13,476 nucleotides of DNA from Funneliformis mosseae. Taxonomy: Eukaryota > Glomeromycota > Glomeromycetes > Glomerales > Glomeraceae. A program made the translations under genes and the position numbers. The stretch covers positions 1-13,476 of the forward strand of contig CAJVPP010002805.1 in NCBI GenBank assembly GCA_910592005.1, in the 5' to 3' direction. Below are positions 1 to 9,360 of the stretch, piece by piece; the first letter of the stretch is position 1; every line of letters begins with the position of its first letter. The notes under the pieces were generated by a model, which worked only from the letters and a program-made list of their open reading frames with translations, was not told where the DNA came from and searched no databases.

Positions 1-1690
1 ATTCTGTCGCAAAATTTGTAATCAAGAAAAGTTAATTGTGAACGATATAAAATTCGTGGTAATAATACTGAATTAAAAACAATTTTGAGTTGTTTGTCGG
101 TGATATATTTTTTTTCATAATTGCAGCAGCGGCTGCTACCTCATTGCAAACTTGTTGGTGAATAAAGGAGCTATTTGGGATTAGTGAGATCCAAATGCCT
201 AAATATCGAGTAGACGTTTTTAAGTCTAAGGGTTTGATCCATTCTTTGTTATGTGTGAGTTTGAAGTGTACCGGTTATACGATAGGAATGGAGGTGAGCA
301 AGACAGACTTATCCCAATTGACAAGTATACTGTTGAGTTGGTAGAAATCATCTGCTATAGAAAGGATTGCTTCTAGATCTTCTTTGGATTTACTAATCCA
401 GAGCGTATCATCCATATATGCAAGTGTGGAAATGTTAGTTGATATTGAAGATTTAGTAGAAAATTTGACATTAGGACGCCATTCTGCTGATAAGTTATAG
501 CTAAGCGAAGTATTTTAGATGCGACAGAGAAGGGAATCATAATATATACACCACAGAATTGGAGAAATAATTTCTTCTTGATCGATTTCTGAAAAAATAG
601 GATATAAATCAGTGTTACCGTATACAGTGAAAATCTGATTATAATGGTTTGAAAAAAGAGAAGCGACGAATTTGAGAAATGCGTTAGGGAGTTTAAGACG
701 ATTGAATGTACGCAGGAGCATGGCGAGGTTCACACGATTATAAGCCTTGAACATATCCTGAAATAAAATCCAAGATCTTTTTCTTTATTCGAAAGACGAT
801 CGTATTTAATATTATCCATGATATGAATTGGTTCAAATGTGGAGCGGAAAGGCAGACCAGCGAAATTATGACCTTTTAAGGCATTTTCCTTGGACAACGT
901 GTCTAACAGTCGTTTATTAATCAATTTGACTAACGCTTTACGTAGGCATTCCAGTAAAGTTATTGGGCGAGTGTTGTTGAGATTGTATTCCCAAGGCTTT
1001 GGTTTGGGAATAGGGTATACGAAGGCAAGGTTCCATCGATCAGGCGTGCTAGACAGTGTCAAACATGCGCAGGTTAACATTCAAAAAACTTTGTTTGATT
1101 TAGGACCTAAATGTTTTAGCATTTCATTTGAGACTTTAGAAGGGCCGGACACTTTATCATTGGGTAGTGTTTTGAGGAGTTGGTACCATTCATCTTCTTT
1201 CAGTGGGTCTATAAGGTGATCGTATATTGATTCATTGATGGAGGAAAGTGGTTCATACCAAGGTTTCCAATCGTCAGTGAGCTCGACGAAATGGTGATGT
1301 GTACCAGTGGTTTGTTGAAAGTGTCGATTGGTTTCCCTTTTGACTTCGTCTGCCGTTGTTAAAAGGCCAAGGTTGTTGGTCAAATTATCTAGGCATCGAT
1401 CAAGAACTATGGTGCTACGTTTTCTACTGAGAATAGAGTCGAACATTCTAGATTAGTTATCGCGAAAGTTATCGCAGTGATGTTTGAGCGCAACCTTGAT
1501 TTGTTTGGATTTATTTTTATCTTTCTCGAGTTTGATTGCAGTTATGTGGACTTTATATAGGTCTGAGAGAAATGGTTGGGCATTTTCCAGGTCTTGTAGT
1601 GTTGATGAGATAACGGGGGGCCAGGGAAGTTAATAATGTAGGATCAGTGGAGATGTTTGTTGATAAATGGTCATCCAATTATTCAGAATA
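1..1690 (-). pseudogene. Jockey-like non-LTR retrotransposon reverse transcriptase, 5'-truncated and broken
   Basis: This is the RT part of a LINE ORF2-type polyprotein, which would copy element RNA into DNA at the target site. Reading the minus strand from about 1690 down: a linker (PPVISSTLQDLENAQPFL), the early RT block GPSKVSNEMLKHLGP (about 1100-1145), RPITLL, AGLP, motif A as QDMFKAYNRVN (737-757), motif B as IDQEEIISPILW, motif C as AYMDDTLWI (about 398-421), and the later block YLGIWI. In-frame stops lie at 1453-1455, 1081-1083, 515-517, 275-277 and 32-34. The frame shifts near 770-776, and probably also at the C6 run at 1615-1620. The motif A aspartate is replaced by Asn (codon 737-739) and the motif B glycine by Glu, so this copy is dead. 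The upstream endonuclease domain is absent; the downstream end lies beyond base 1. The family call is from recognised motifs and resembles RTs abundant in Rhizophagus. Confidence 0.88.
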
Positions 1691-1758
1691 GCAAATATGC
1701 GGAGGCCTTATTTGGTAAGACGTTGTAATTTCTGGACGGCTACCAGTTATTTGTACAT

Positions 1759-2340
1759 TGTTAACGTGCAATTCTTGCGAATTGCGACAGTTAGACAGGG
1801 TGTTCGAGTGGTGATTCTTTTAAGTTTATGTAGTGGCTCAATTCAGTTTATCTCACAATTTATAGTTTACACGGTAGTGTATTCACGATAAGACTAAAAG
1901 CAAAGTGACTTGATTGATTCAGAGGTATAATAATATGTTTATTGATAAAAATAATAATAATAAGGATATGAGATAATAATAGAAAGATAAGAAAATAAAA
2001 AGTAATATGAAAAGAAATCAAAAAGTTAAAGTACTAAGTGAGATGTCAGGCCAGGCGCCTCTACAAGAACTACTAGATGCGTATCTAAAAGTAAGACTAA
2101 AGGAAGATTAAGAGTGAACTAAAAGTGAACTACTGTTTTATATGATTCTATTGCTCTCTATTTTAATAATTCATTCCTTTTTGGATCACCTTGGTCAAAT
2201 TTTTGGATCGGTAGTAATCAAGCCCCCATACTGGATGGTAGAACCTGTTCTAAATTAGTTTAGGGTAGGTTAGTCTAGAACGGTGCAAGGTTGGTTTTGA
2301 TTTAGTCTACTAGATAGAAATTTTTGTACTCTTTCACTTG
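1759..2340 (-). mobile_element. LTR-like sequence, minus orientation, 3' end at 1759
   Basis: Read on the minus strand, the last 43 nt (1801 to 1759, ending GTTAACA) match 37 of 43 bases of the plus-strand copy ending at 6480. Five of the six differences are transitions. Landmarks are collinear between the copies: a TATA-like TATAAAACAGTAG about 384 nt before the end (TATAAATAAGTAG about 397 nt before the end in the other copy), a shared GGCCT-containing block, and AATAAACATA as a likely poly(A) signal. This order (TATA, then poly(A) signal, then a CA end) is what an LTR shows. The 5' boundary is not resolved; 2340 is an estimate from the length of the other copy, and 2397 is possible. No target-site duplication was found. 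The superfamily is unknown. Confidence 0.62.
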
Positions 2341-2370
2341 TAATTTGTAATTTTCTTTTTACTTTACCTT

Positions 2371-2420
2371 TAATAAAGATTGTGCAAAGCTACCGCATGT
2401 AAAAAAAAAAAAAAAAAAAA
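2371..2420 (+). repeat. AATAAA signal followed by an A20 tract
   Basis: AATAAA near 2372 is followed about 24 nt later by 20 consecutive A (2401-2420). After the A run the sequence changes abruptly to the AT-rich spacer. The arrangement looks like the 3' end of a retrotransposed plus-strand transcript. However, both neighbouring elements (the RT and the LTR) run on the minus strand, so a homopolymer expansion at an AT-rich junction is an equally good explanation. Confidence 0.4.
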
Positions 2421-2764
2421 TATATATTTATTAAATAATTATTTTTTAATTTTTTTTAAAAATTAAATAAAATATTACTCATTATAGATTTATAAGTTCT
2501 AAATTTTTTTTATAAAAAATTAAATAAAACTATTAAAAATAATTATTTATATGATGCAATTAAACTATATTCAATAATCACGTGATTGTGTTTCAAATTT
2601 CTGTTCTGATCTTATGTCATATAACAGATTAACCAATAAAAAATAAGAATTTTTGTGCAACAAAATTAATTTTTTATTATATGCACATATAATTTTATGT
2701 CAAATTCATGAAAAAATGAAAAGATTATTTATTAATAAAGTAAAGCTACAATTTAATTAATTTA
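2421..2764. other. AT-rich spacer with a CACGTG palindrome
   Basis: No gene is seen here. The one conspicuous site is the 12-bp palindrome AATCACGTGATT at 2576-2587, followed by GTTTCAAAT. A related sequence in the same orientation (TCACGTAATT, then GTTTCAAAT) lies at about 5342-5366, on the other side of the transposase pseudogene. The pair may be remnants of a repeat. Confidence 0.45.
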
Positions 2765-5040
2765 TTAATCCATTAATTTTTTAATATTTTCAGGTAATCG
2801 TCAATGCAATTTGTATTTATTGATAGTCCACTCAGCAGTTTTACTTTCCAGTCCTTTATTATATACATCTATATACCTCCATAACTTGCGTACAAACTTA
2901 CAAATAGATGTTATAAAAATACTAACAAGAATTTCTAGAACTTTTTTTATTAATCTGCAAAACTATAACTGCAAAGCCATCTGGTTTTTTATTTTACAAA
3001 ACTCTAGTATCACTTTATAAAGTTACACTCACAATAGAATTTTAGATAATATTCAAAAATATGTCCTGCTTTAATTATTGCTTCTTCTAATATTAACTGT
3101 TATTCTTAAAAATCAGGTTGTAATAATATTATTTTTTATATATAACAGTCTAACCTCTCTGGATTAGTATTATCATATTTCTCAAAATATTGCTCGCATA
3201 TTAGACAGATTCTATTTGTTGACCAAAGATTACGTTCTTTAAGTATTTGCTTGATATCCTTTGGTTGTCCCTTCAGTTGATAATTATCTGAAAATATTAT
3301 CGACTATACACACTTCTCACCATATTTATTGATATACTAACTATCATGTATTTTAAGTTGTGCTCTTCTGAAACCTAAATTTATTTTTGTTGCAACAAGT
3401 GCATCAGCTGCTATAGTATTATGATTTGTTGATTGATCAAAGCAAAAACACTAATACTTTTAAGATATAATATTTTGAATATTGGGATTGCTTAATATAC
3501 AAGCTAAGTAACAAAAAATTTTAATAATTTTTCTCTTAAATTTTACAATTTAATCTAGATCTATGAATAAAAAAAATTCAAACCTGGTCTAACATATATT
3601 CTGACTTCTAATACCTATCTATTTGTATAGATTGAAAAATAAAAGATTCTTTATTTCTAATATGTAGATTTGCTTGCAATTATTTATCAGATAATTGTAA
3701 TAATCCATAACAAGAACAAAGAAAAGCTGAAACCATAATAGAACGTCTAATATATTTTGAATGTAAAATATCCTTATCTTTTCTATTCAAATTTTTCTTT
3801 GTCCTTCATTTACATAAAAGTGACATTTGTTATGTGTCACTTGCACTAATTCCTTCTTTTCTGACTCAAGTTAAGGTTTTAAAATGACATTTAACATATT
3901 ACTATCAAAGTCTTTCATATATTTCTTATATTTAAATATTCTAATCAACCATTTTTTCCTATACTCTACCACATCTGATCTCTCATATTCATCATAATAA
4001 ACTCCCTTTTTTTATCATACTTATATCCCTACTTATACATGTAATTTTGACAGGTTTTCTTAGAAATTATATTTTTTTTAATATATCCTATTAATTTTAG
4101 AAATACTGTTTTTTTAATATAAGTTTTTAGATATTTAAGGGAATGTGACTTCAGCGCTTGTTATCATAACCATATAAGTCATTCTTCCTATCTTTATCAT
4201 CTGCTAAGTTTTCTAATTTTGTGTATTTTTCTTAGTGGTAAATAATAAATTCTTCTATTCTTATATAGTGAGTTTCCTATTTCTAAATACACTTTGTCAT
4301 ATAGTTCCTTTTATTCTATATAATTTATGCAATATTATTACTAGCATTCATTTTACCTTGTCTATCTAATAAAAACTGAATAAACCTGCAAATACTTAGA
4401 CATTATAAATAATCATAGGTAAGGATTTTTCATTATTTTTTGTAGACTTTGATACAATATATTACTGATATATTTCTTTTAAACATGTATGCAAATTATT
4501 AATAGAAAATAAAGAAATTTCTGAAAGTAAAGATGGCGATGATAATGATAAAAATAAAGATAATCATGGTAAAAATAATTGTGATGGTTGTCGTGTGAAT
4601 ACAAAATTTCAGAACTTTTAAAAAATGTATTAAGAATTTTTATTTCTTTTGTATCATCATTCAATTTTTTTTCTTTTTTCTTTCTTCATATCATAGTTCT
4701 TGAATTTTAGTATATACTGCTCTAATACTATAACTAGTATCTTTATATCAACAAAGAACTTCAGATATAAGCCTTTTCTCTACTTTATCAAACTCTTTCA
4801 ATTCTTTTTCTGTCCAATCAATAGTTTCATTCTCCAGCCATTTTCAACAATTTCATTTTTATTTTTAACAGTTTCTATCTCTTCTGTGATAGTTTAACTT
4901 GATTTGAGATATATAACATCCTTTTTTTCTAGGTATTTTGCTAACTTATTTTTAGCACTTTGTTTTACGTAATATTAGTAAAAGGCCTATTATAAGTCGA
5001 TGGATCCAATCTTCTTATTAATATGTGAAGATTTTGTCAT
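2765..5040 (-). pseudogene. DDE-type transposase pseudogene, full-length but heavily mutated
   Basis: This is a decayed cut-and-paste transposase of a DDE family that I recognise from glomeromycete and other fungal genomes (distantly Tc1/IS630-like; the exact superfamily is not assigned). In order on the minus strand: a possible start ATG at 5040-5038, an N-terminal helical region (TIDWTEKELKEFDK; IRAVYTKIQEL), LLDRQGKMNASNNIA near 4370, GVYYDEYERSDVVEYRKKW near 3990, VTHNKCHFYVNEGQ near 3830, RRSIMVSAFLCSCYGLLQL near 3730, FDQSTNHN near 3430, GQPKDIKQILKERNLW near 3250, AGHIFEYYLKFYCECNFIK near 3040, and a tail WRYIDVYNKGLESKTAEW near 2860, ending at stop 2765-2767. Of the presumed triad, the first Asp is Asn (AAC, 3829-3831), the second Asp is intact (3436-3438) and the Glu is Lys (AAG, 3013-3015). 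There are many stops and several frameshifts, and a low-complexity acidic or Asn-rich linker occupies 4500-4600. Confidence 0.8.
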
Positions 5041-5260
5041 AAAAGTAAAAGGGTTTTCTCATGATCAGATGAATGTAACAATTTAGACTAGCTATAGATG
5101 AGGGATGAAACCCCTTAATAACAGTCGAAACTTAGACAAAACTATATTTAAATCATAATAAGAAATATGACAAAACTCATTCGATACGACGAAAGCTGAA
5201 ACTGTCGAAACTATATTAAAAACATAGAAAAGGGTATGACAAAATTATTTTGAGGAGGTT
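5041..5260. repeat. Transposon 5' flank with imperfect direct repeats
   Basis: Immediately beyond the transposase start, AC[A/T]GTCGAAACT occurs at 5121-5131 and 5201-5211, and TATGACAAAA at 5166-5175 and 5235-5244. These form two diverged copies of a roughly 70-80 nt unit. The position suggests subterminal repeats of the element encoding the pseudogene. No matching inverted copy was found on the 2.4-2.8 kb side, so the element ends are not proven. Confidence 0.45.
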
Positions 5261-5850
5261 TCGGTAGGCATCTATAGAACTAGCATTAAATTATCATAAT
5301 TTTAATCTGAATTATAAAAATTTTGACCAATAATATCGCTTTCACGTAATTTAATTTGTTTCAAATATGAGCCAACTATATAAAAATCAATCAAATTTAA
5401 ATGCTTATAATTTTTATGTAGATCTTTTTTTTCAAAAATCTAACTAGTAATTTGATAGTATACATCTTAAAGAATAAAATTACTAATTTATTTTTCTTTA
5501 AAATTTATTTTTAAATTTTTAAAAAATTTTGAAGTATTACAATTTTATTGTTGAATATAACTTATTTGCATCATATAAATATTAAAATTATATTTAAGTA
5601 ATTATTTATTTGATTAAGTAATATATTTTATAACTAATTTTTTAAAATTAAAATAGATTAATATTAGATATCTTTAATATAAAATATAAATATATAAGTA
5701 ATATATAATTTATTTAAAAATAAAATTTTATTTTATTTTTCAAAAATAAATTTATTTAAATACAATTTATTTTATCTATTTAATTAACGAATTAGATTAA
5801 TGAAAATACTTACTAAATTGTTCACAATAATTTACATTTAACTTCTTTAG
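5261..5850. other. AT-rich spacer
   Basis: Almost pure A/T runs with no sustained open frame or recognisable motif, apart from the CACGT-type site near 5342. Confidence 0.6.
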
Positions 5851-5910
5851 GGCAAAAAAAACCTTTATCCAGAACCTTACCATTATCCAGATATTGTGAA
5901 CGGATAAATA
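5850..5910. repeat. TTATCC motif cluster, possible DNA-transposon terminus
   Basis: CTTTATCCAGAACC, then ATTATCCAG, then the inverted form CGGATAA lie within about 50 nt. Spaced TTATCC/GGATAA motifs are reminiscent of pogo/Tigger-type terminal regions. No second end or transposase was found, so the call is weak. The cluster overlaps the proposed LTR start at 5895. Confidence 0.25.
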
Positions 5911-6480
5911 TAACGCAACTCATATAGTACAGAAGATTGACTGATTTGACATAACTGACATATATGATATATCAGACATATTTGACATAGTTGACATAGT
6001 TGACATAGTTGACATAATTGATATATTAGGTATAATTGATATATTAGACATGTTAGTTATATTTTTCTATGTATTTTATTTTATATAAATAAGTAGCTTT
6101 TTAGTTCATGTAAAAGGTAGACAGATAGGAAATCGACAAGATAGTTTTTTAGTAGTTTTAGAGACAACTGGCCTACTGCGTCACCTTTTAGCTTAGTATT
6201 TCATTTTGTCTCTTTTCTTTATTTATTTACTTTTATTTTCTTTACTTTTCTTTATTTCTTTTCTCTTTATCATTACTTTACTCGTGAATAAACATAATAT
6301 TTACAAATACACATTACTGGCAAACTGTTAAACCGTAACTCGCTGTGATAATATAAATACCTTGATAAATTGTCTGAATTAAGCTTGTAAATTGTTGAAA
6401 GATTACTGCTCAATTAAAAAGAATAAACCGCTTGAATACCCCGTCTAACAGTCGTAATTCGTGAGAATTACACGTTAACA
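5895..6480 (+). mobile_element. Solo LTR-like element, plus orientation
   Basis: A possible start TGTGAACGG (5895) and a clear end CGTTAACA (6480) give a TG...CA element of about 586 nt. It is flanked by ATAT on both sides, a possible 4-bp target duplication that is weak in such AT-rich DNA. Inside are a TATA-like TATATAAATAAG at about 6081-6092, a GGCCTACTGCG block near 6171, a T/C-rich stretch, and the poly(A)-like GTGAATAAACATAA near 6285. The last 43 nt match the minus-strand LTR ending at 1759. No gag-pol follows 6480, so it looks like a solo LTR left by recombination. The 3' end is much more secure than the 5' end. Confidence 0.6.
5946..6053 (+). repeat. 9-bp tandem repeat TTGACATAG and degenerate variants
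   Basis: Four near-perfect copies of TTGACATAG lie at 5982-6017. They are flanked by diverged copies (TGACATA, TGATATATTAG) from about 5946 to 6053. The array lies upstream of the TATA-like box of the plus LTR, where U3 enhancer repeats would sit. Confidence 0.8.
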
Positions 6481-7440
6481 ATATTAAGGAAAAAGTATTA
6501 TGCTTTTCAGATAAAAAAGGCCACCAAGTCTTAATTTTAAATAAAAATGTAATTATATTTAAATTTTATATATAATAAAATCTTTAATAAAAAATTTTTT
6601 TTTATTAATCAAATATAATTAATTTAATTAAAAAATTATTTTATTATATAAAAAGAATTAATAGAATTATAATTATAGATCTTAATAAAAAACTAATATA
6701 TAATTTTTGTATTTTTCATTATTTTATAATCATTAAATATATATTAAAACTTATATATATTTATTTGTTTAAGTTGTAAAATTTTTAAACAACTTAGAAA
6801 ATATTAAAATAAAATTATTTGAAATTACTTTTAGTTAATTAAGATAAATTATAATTTATTTAGCAAAATATAATATCTAAATATTTAATTTGAATTTATT
6901 TTAAGAATAATATTGGTAAAAATAAAAATTATCTTATATTGAAAATTTTATAAACTTTTCTTTTATAAAGATTACTAAAATAATATATACTTCTTTAAAA
7001 ATATTTAAATTATATTTTGGTATTCATATAATATTAAAAATTTTATAATCTATACTAATTTCAAATATTTTAGATATAATTAATTTCTTTTAAAATTATT
7101 AACTTTATCTTTATAATATATTTGTTAATAATTATCTTTTTATTTTCTTATTCTATATTTATTATTTATTCTTGTATTATATGTTATTTTTCAATATGTT
7201 TCTTTTATAAATCTTCATTTAATAAATCTTTATTATAAAATATTTCTTTATTCTATTATTTTAAAACAATTTTCTATTTAATAGTTTTGTATATTTATTA
7301 AAAATTAAATTAATAACGATTAATTTAAAATATAAATTAAAATTTTAAAAATTAAATGTATCTGAAAAATAAAAAATTAAATTAAAAACCAAATTGTATA
7401 AATATAAACAAATTAAAAAATAATAAATTAAAAAAAAAAT
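6481..7440. other. AT-rich spacer
   Basis: Nearly all A/T, with T-skewed patches around 7080-7290. Nothing coding or structured was recognised, and the sequence has no long open frame on either strand. Confidence 0.6.
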
Positions 7441-7479
7441 TGCTAATTTGTTATCATTATAAGCAGTTTTATAGATTAT

Positions 7480-7562
7480 TTTACATTAAGCAAAGTATGA
7501 TTAATTAGGATTATTACAAAAGTGGTAAAATCTGATTTGATCATACTTAGTTTATTGTAAAC
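7480..7562. repeat. Long imperfect inverted repeat (hairpin)
   Basis: The arm at about 7480-7517 (containing AAGTATGAT) is largely complementary to the arm at about 7525-7562 (containing ATCATACTT), with a loop of about 7 nt. By eye, roughly 80 percent of positions pair, with one or two bulges. It could be a MITE remnant or an RNA hairpin. It lies about 350 nt downstream of the Josephin gene stop. Confidence 0.65.
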
Positions 7563-7590
7563 TGTAAAAAAATGAAAATTTTACATTTTT

Positions 7591-7627
7591 TCCCGTGTGT
7601 TAGCGACCCCGGGGTATTGTCCGGGTA
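7591..7627. repeat. GC-rich island with nested palindromes
   Basis: This is an abrupt GC-rich patch in otherwise A/T-only DNA. It contains the perfect 10-bp palindrome ACCCCGGGGT (7606-7615), bracketed by TTTTTCCCG and CGGGTAAAAA, which pair except for one bulged base. It may be a transposon terminus or a structured site, and adjoins the hairpin at 7480-7562. Confidence 0.5.
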
Positions 7628-7906
7628 AAAATAATTTTATTAAAATAAAATAATAATTTTAAATTTTAATTTTTTAAAAATTTTTTTAATATTATTGAAT
7701 TACTTTTATTGAATCTTTATTAATATCAAAAGTTTTATAATATTATATTATAATAGTTATAATTTTAATAAGATCATCAAAAATTAATTTTAAGTTCACG
7801 AAACATTGACATTTTTAATTCTAATTTTTTTTTTTTGTCAATTTGGATTTGTAAAAAAAAACTTTCAAACAAGATTAATCCAACCAAAATTGATAATCCC
7901 AAGCTT

Positions 7907-9360
7907 TCATTTTCCATTACCATTATCAAATTTCGCGAGCCTTTTTGCCCGCAATTCATCAATGGTCGGTGGTTCAACAGTTATTGATGATACTAATTCA
8001 TTACCAGAACTTTGTTCACTAATAGGTTTCGTCACATTATCCGTATTAACAGTATCATCATTACTTTCCAGACTTGCTGCAATAGCAGCAGCGATCATTG
8101 ATTGATTAATCTCATCCACATTCTGTTGCTGATTTTCCTGAATACCTTGTAAATTAGGATGTGGAAGTGATTTGGCAAATTCGTCAGCTTGACTTGAAGG
8201 CAATTGTCCTTTTACAACGAATATACTATACCCTTTAAGTAATATAAAATATATTAATACAATAATTTTGAAAGAAGTTATTATTATTATTATTATTATT
8301 ACTTTATTTAATGTAACAGTGTCATCCATACCTTCATTTTCTAATTGATTAAGTAACATTCCTAAATATGTTTGACTGATACTTTTTGGACCATGAAAGA
8401 GGGAATCTAAATTGTACCAACGTGATGATATTCCACCAAATTTTCTAAGAGTAAACCTTTATTTTTCAAAAGCCAAATAAAGTTATCGTTATTGAATATA
8501 ATGAAACTTTTATGTTATCAAAATAAAGTCTATCGTTCTCACCAATGCTCATGTAAATTACATATGTATGCTATCTCATCCCTACAATATGAGATGAAAA
8601 GGATTTAAATAATAAAAATAAAGCAATGAATATCATATGAATTTTAATAAATACTCGGGATGAATCCTTGCAATACGACCATCTTCAGACCCAATAGGTA
8701 TTATATCTATCATATAATCAACTTTGTAAATAAAAATCGGAACTTATTATAGATTCGAAGAAATTTTGTATTATGAATTACCAATATTCCACACTTTCAA
8801 TGCATGACTTATTACCTACATAAAAAGAAATAAAATAAAAGATAAAAGAGTAGAACGACATAAAAAATTTTCCAAATTGCAAACATATCAAAAGGCCTTA
8901 ACATACTTGTACGGAAAAGAATCCTATACAGAATAATAAATCAATAGGGTACAGGTACAGATAAAAGCAGATAAGTATTTTAAATTACCAGAATCATCCA
9001 TATTTTGGCTTGAACTGGAATTAGCATTTCGGGTTTGAATATTTTCTTCGGCTTCTTCGGAAATTCCTTCACGTAAAGCAGCTTGTTCCGCCTGATCTAA
9101 ATTGCTGGCAATTTCACTTAAATCAACGGCTGTAAAATATTCTCCTATAATAATAAAACATTCTAAATAAATATTATGACATAATAAAGAAAATTTAAAT
9201 ATTTATATATATACCTTGAAGGAGAGAATTCAGACAATGTTGAGCACATAATTGACCTTCTTGCTATGACCATAATAATGTAAATAACTAAATGAAAAGT
9301 TATGAACGAATTATAGATAAGTACCTTTTCCCAAATTATATAGGGGATTAGGTCGGACAT
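7907..9360 (-). CDS. Ataxin-3-like Josephin-domain deubiquitinase (nine exons, 277 aa)
   Basis: A predicted cysteine protease that removes or edits ubiquitin chains. Exons on the minus strand: 9360-9325, 9263-9215, 9144-8989, 8923-8907 (17 nt), 8815-8782, 8706-8655, 8581-8543, 8456-8332, 8232-7907. They sum to 834 nt in one frame including the TGA. All introns are GT-AG, 61-99 nt long. The Josephin domain (about residues 1-180) starts LIPYIIWEKQEGQLCAQHC, with oxyanion Gln13 and nucleophile Cys18. It continues through LLQGEYFTAVDLSEIA, NMDDSGFFSVQVISHALKVW, ICNLHEHWF (His127), RWYNLDS (Asn143) and GYSIFVVKGQLP. A ubiquitin-interacting motif fits SMIAAAIAASLE near 214-225. The tail ELRAKRLAKF (262-271) resembles the human region just before polyQ, but the protein ends with no polyQ. 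It is shorter than human ataxin-3 (about 360 residues). The start is the first ATG after an in-frame upstream TAA. Splice sites were inferred from family conservation. It is an isolated gene with no operon-like neighbours. Confidence 0.94.
8278..8301 (+). repeat. (TTA)8 microsatellite inside intron 8 of the Josephin gene
   Basis: Eight TTA units (TAA on the coding strand) lie within the 99-nt last intron, 8331-8233. It is likely length-variable, but it sits away from the splice sites. Confidence 0.85.

Noticed and set aside
890..1219. Plus-strand open frame of 109 codons
   Set aside because: It is the antisense shadow of the RT; the minus strand carries recognisable RT motifs across the same bases.
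1667..1891. Plus-strand open frame of 74 codons
   Set aside because: It lies antisense to the LTR end and LINE linker, and has no family resemblance.
2811..3020. Plus-strand open frame of 69 codons
   Set aside because: Shadow of the C-terminal part of the minus-strand transposase pseudogene.
4700..4897. Plus-strand open frame of 65 codons rich in F/S/I
   Set aside because: Antisense to the N-terminal transposase region; a composition artefact.
7806..8105. Plus-strand open frame of 99 codons
   Set aside because: Antisense to the last Josephin exon, whose minus-strand frame matches ataxin-3.
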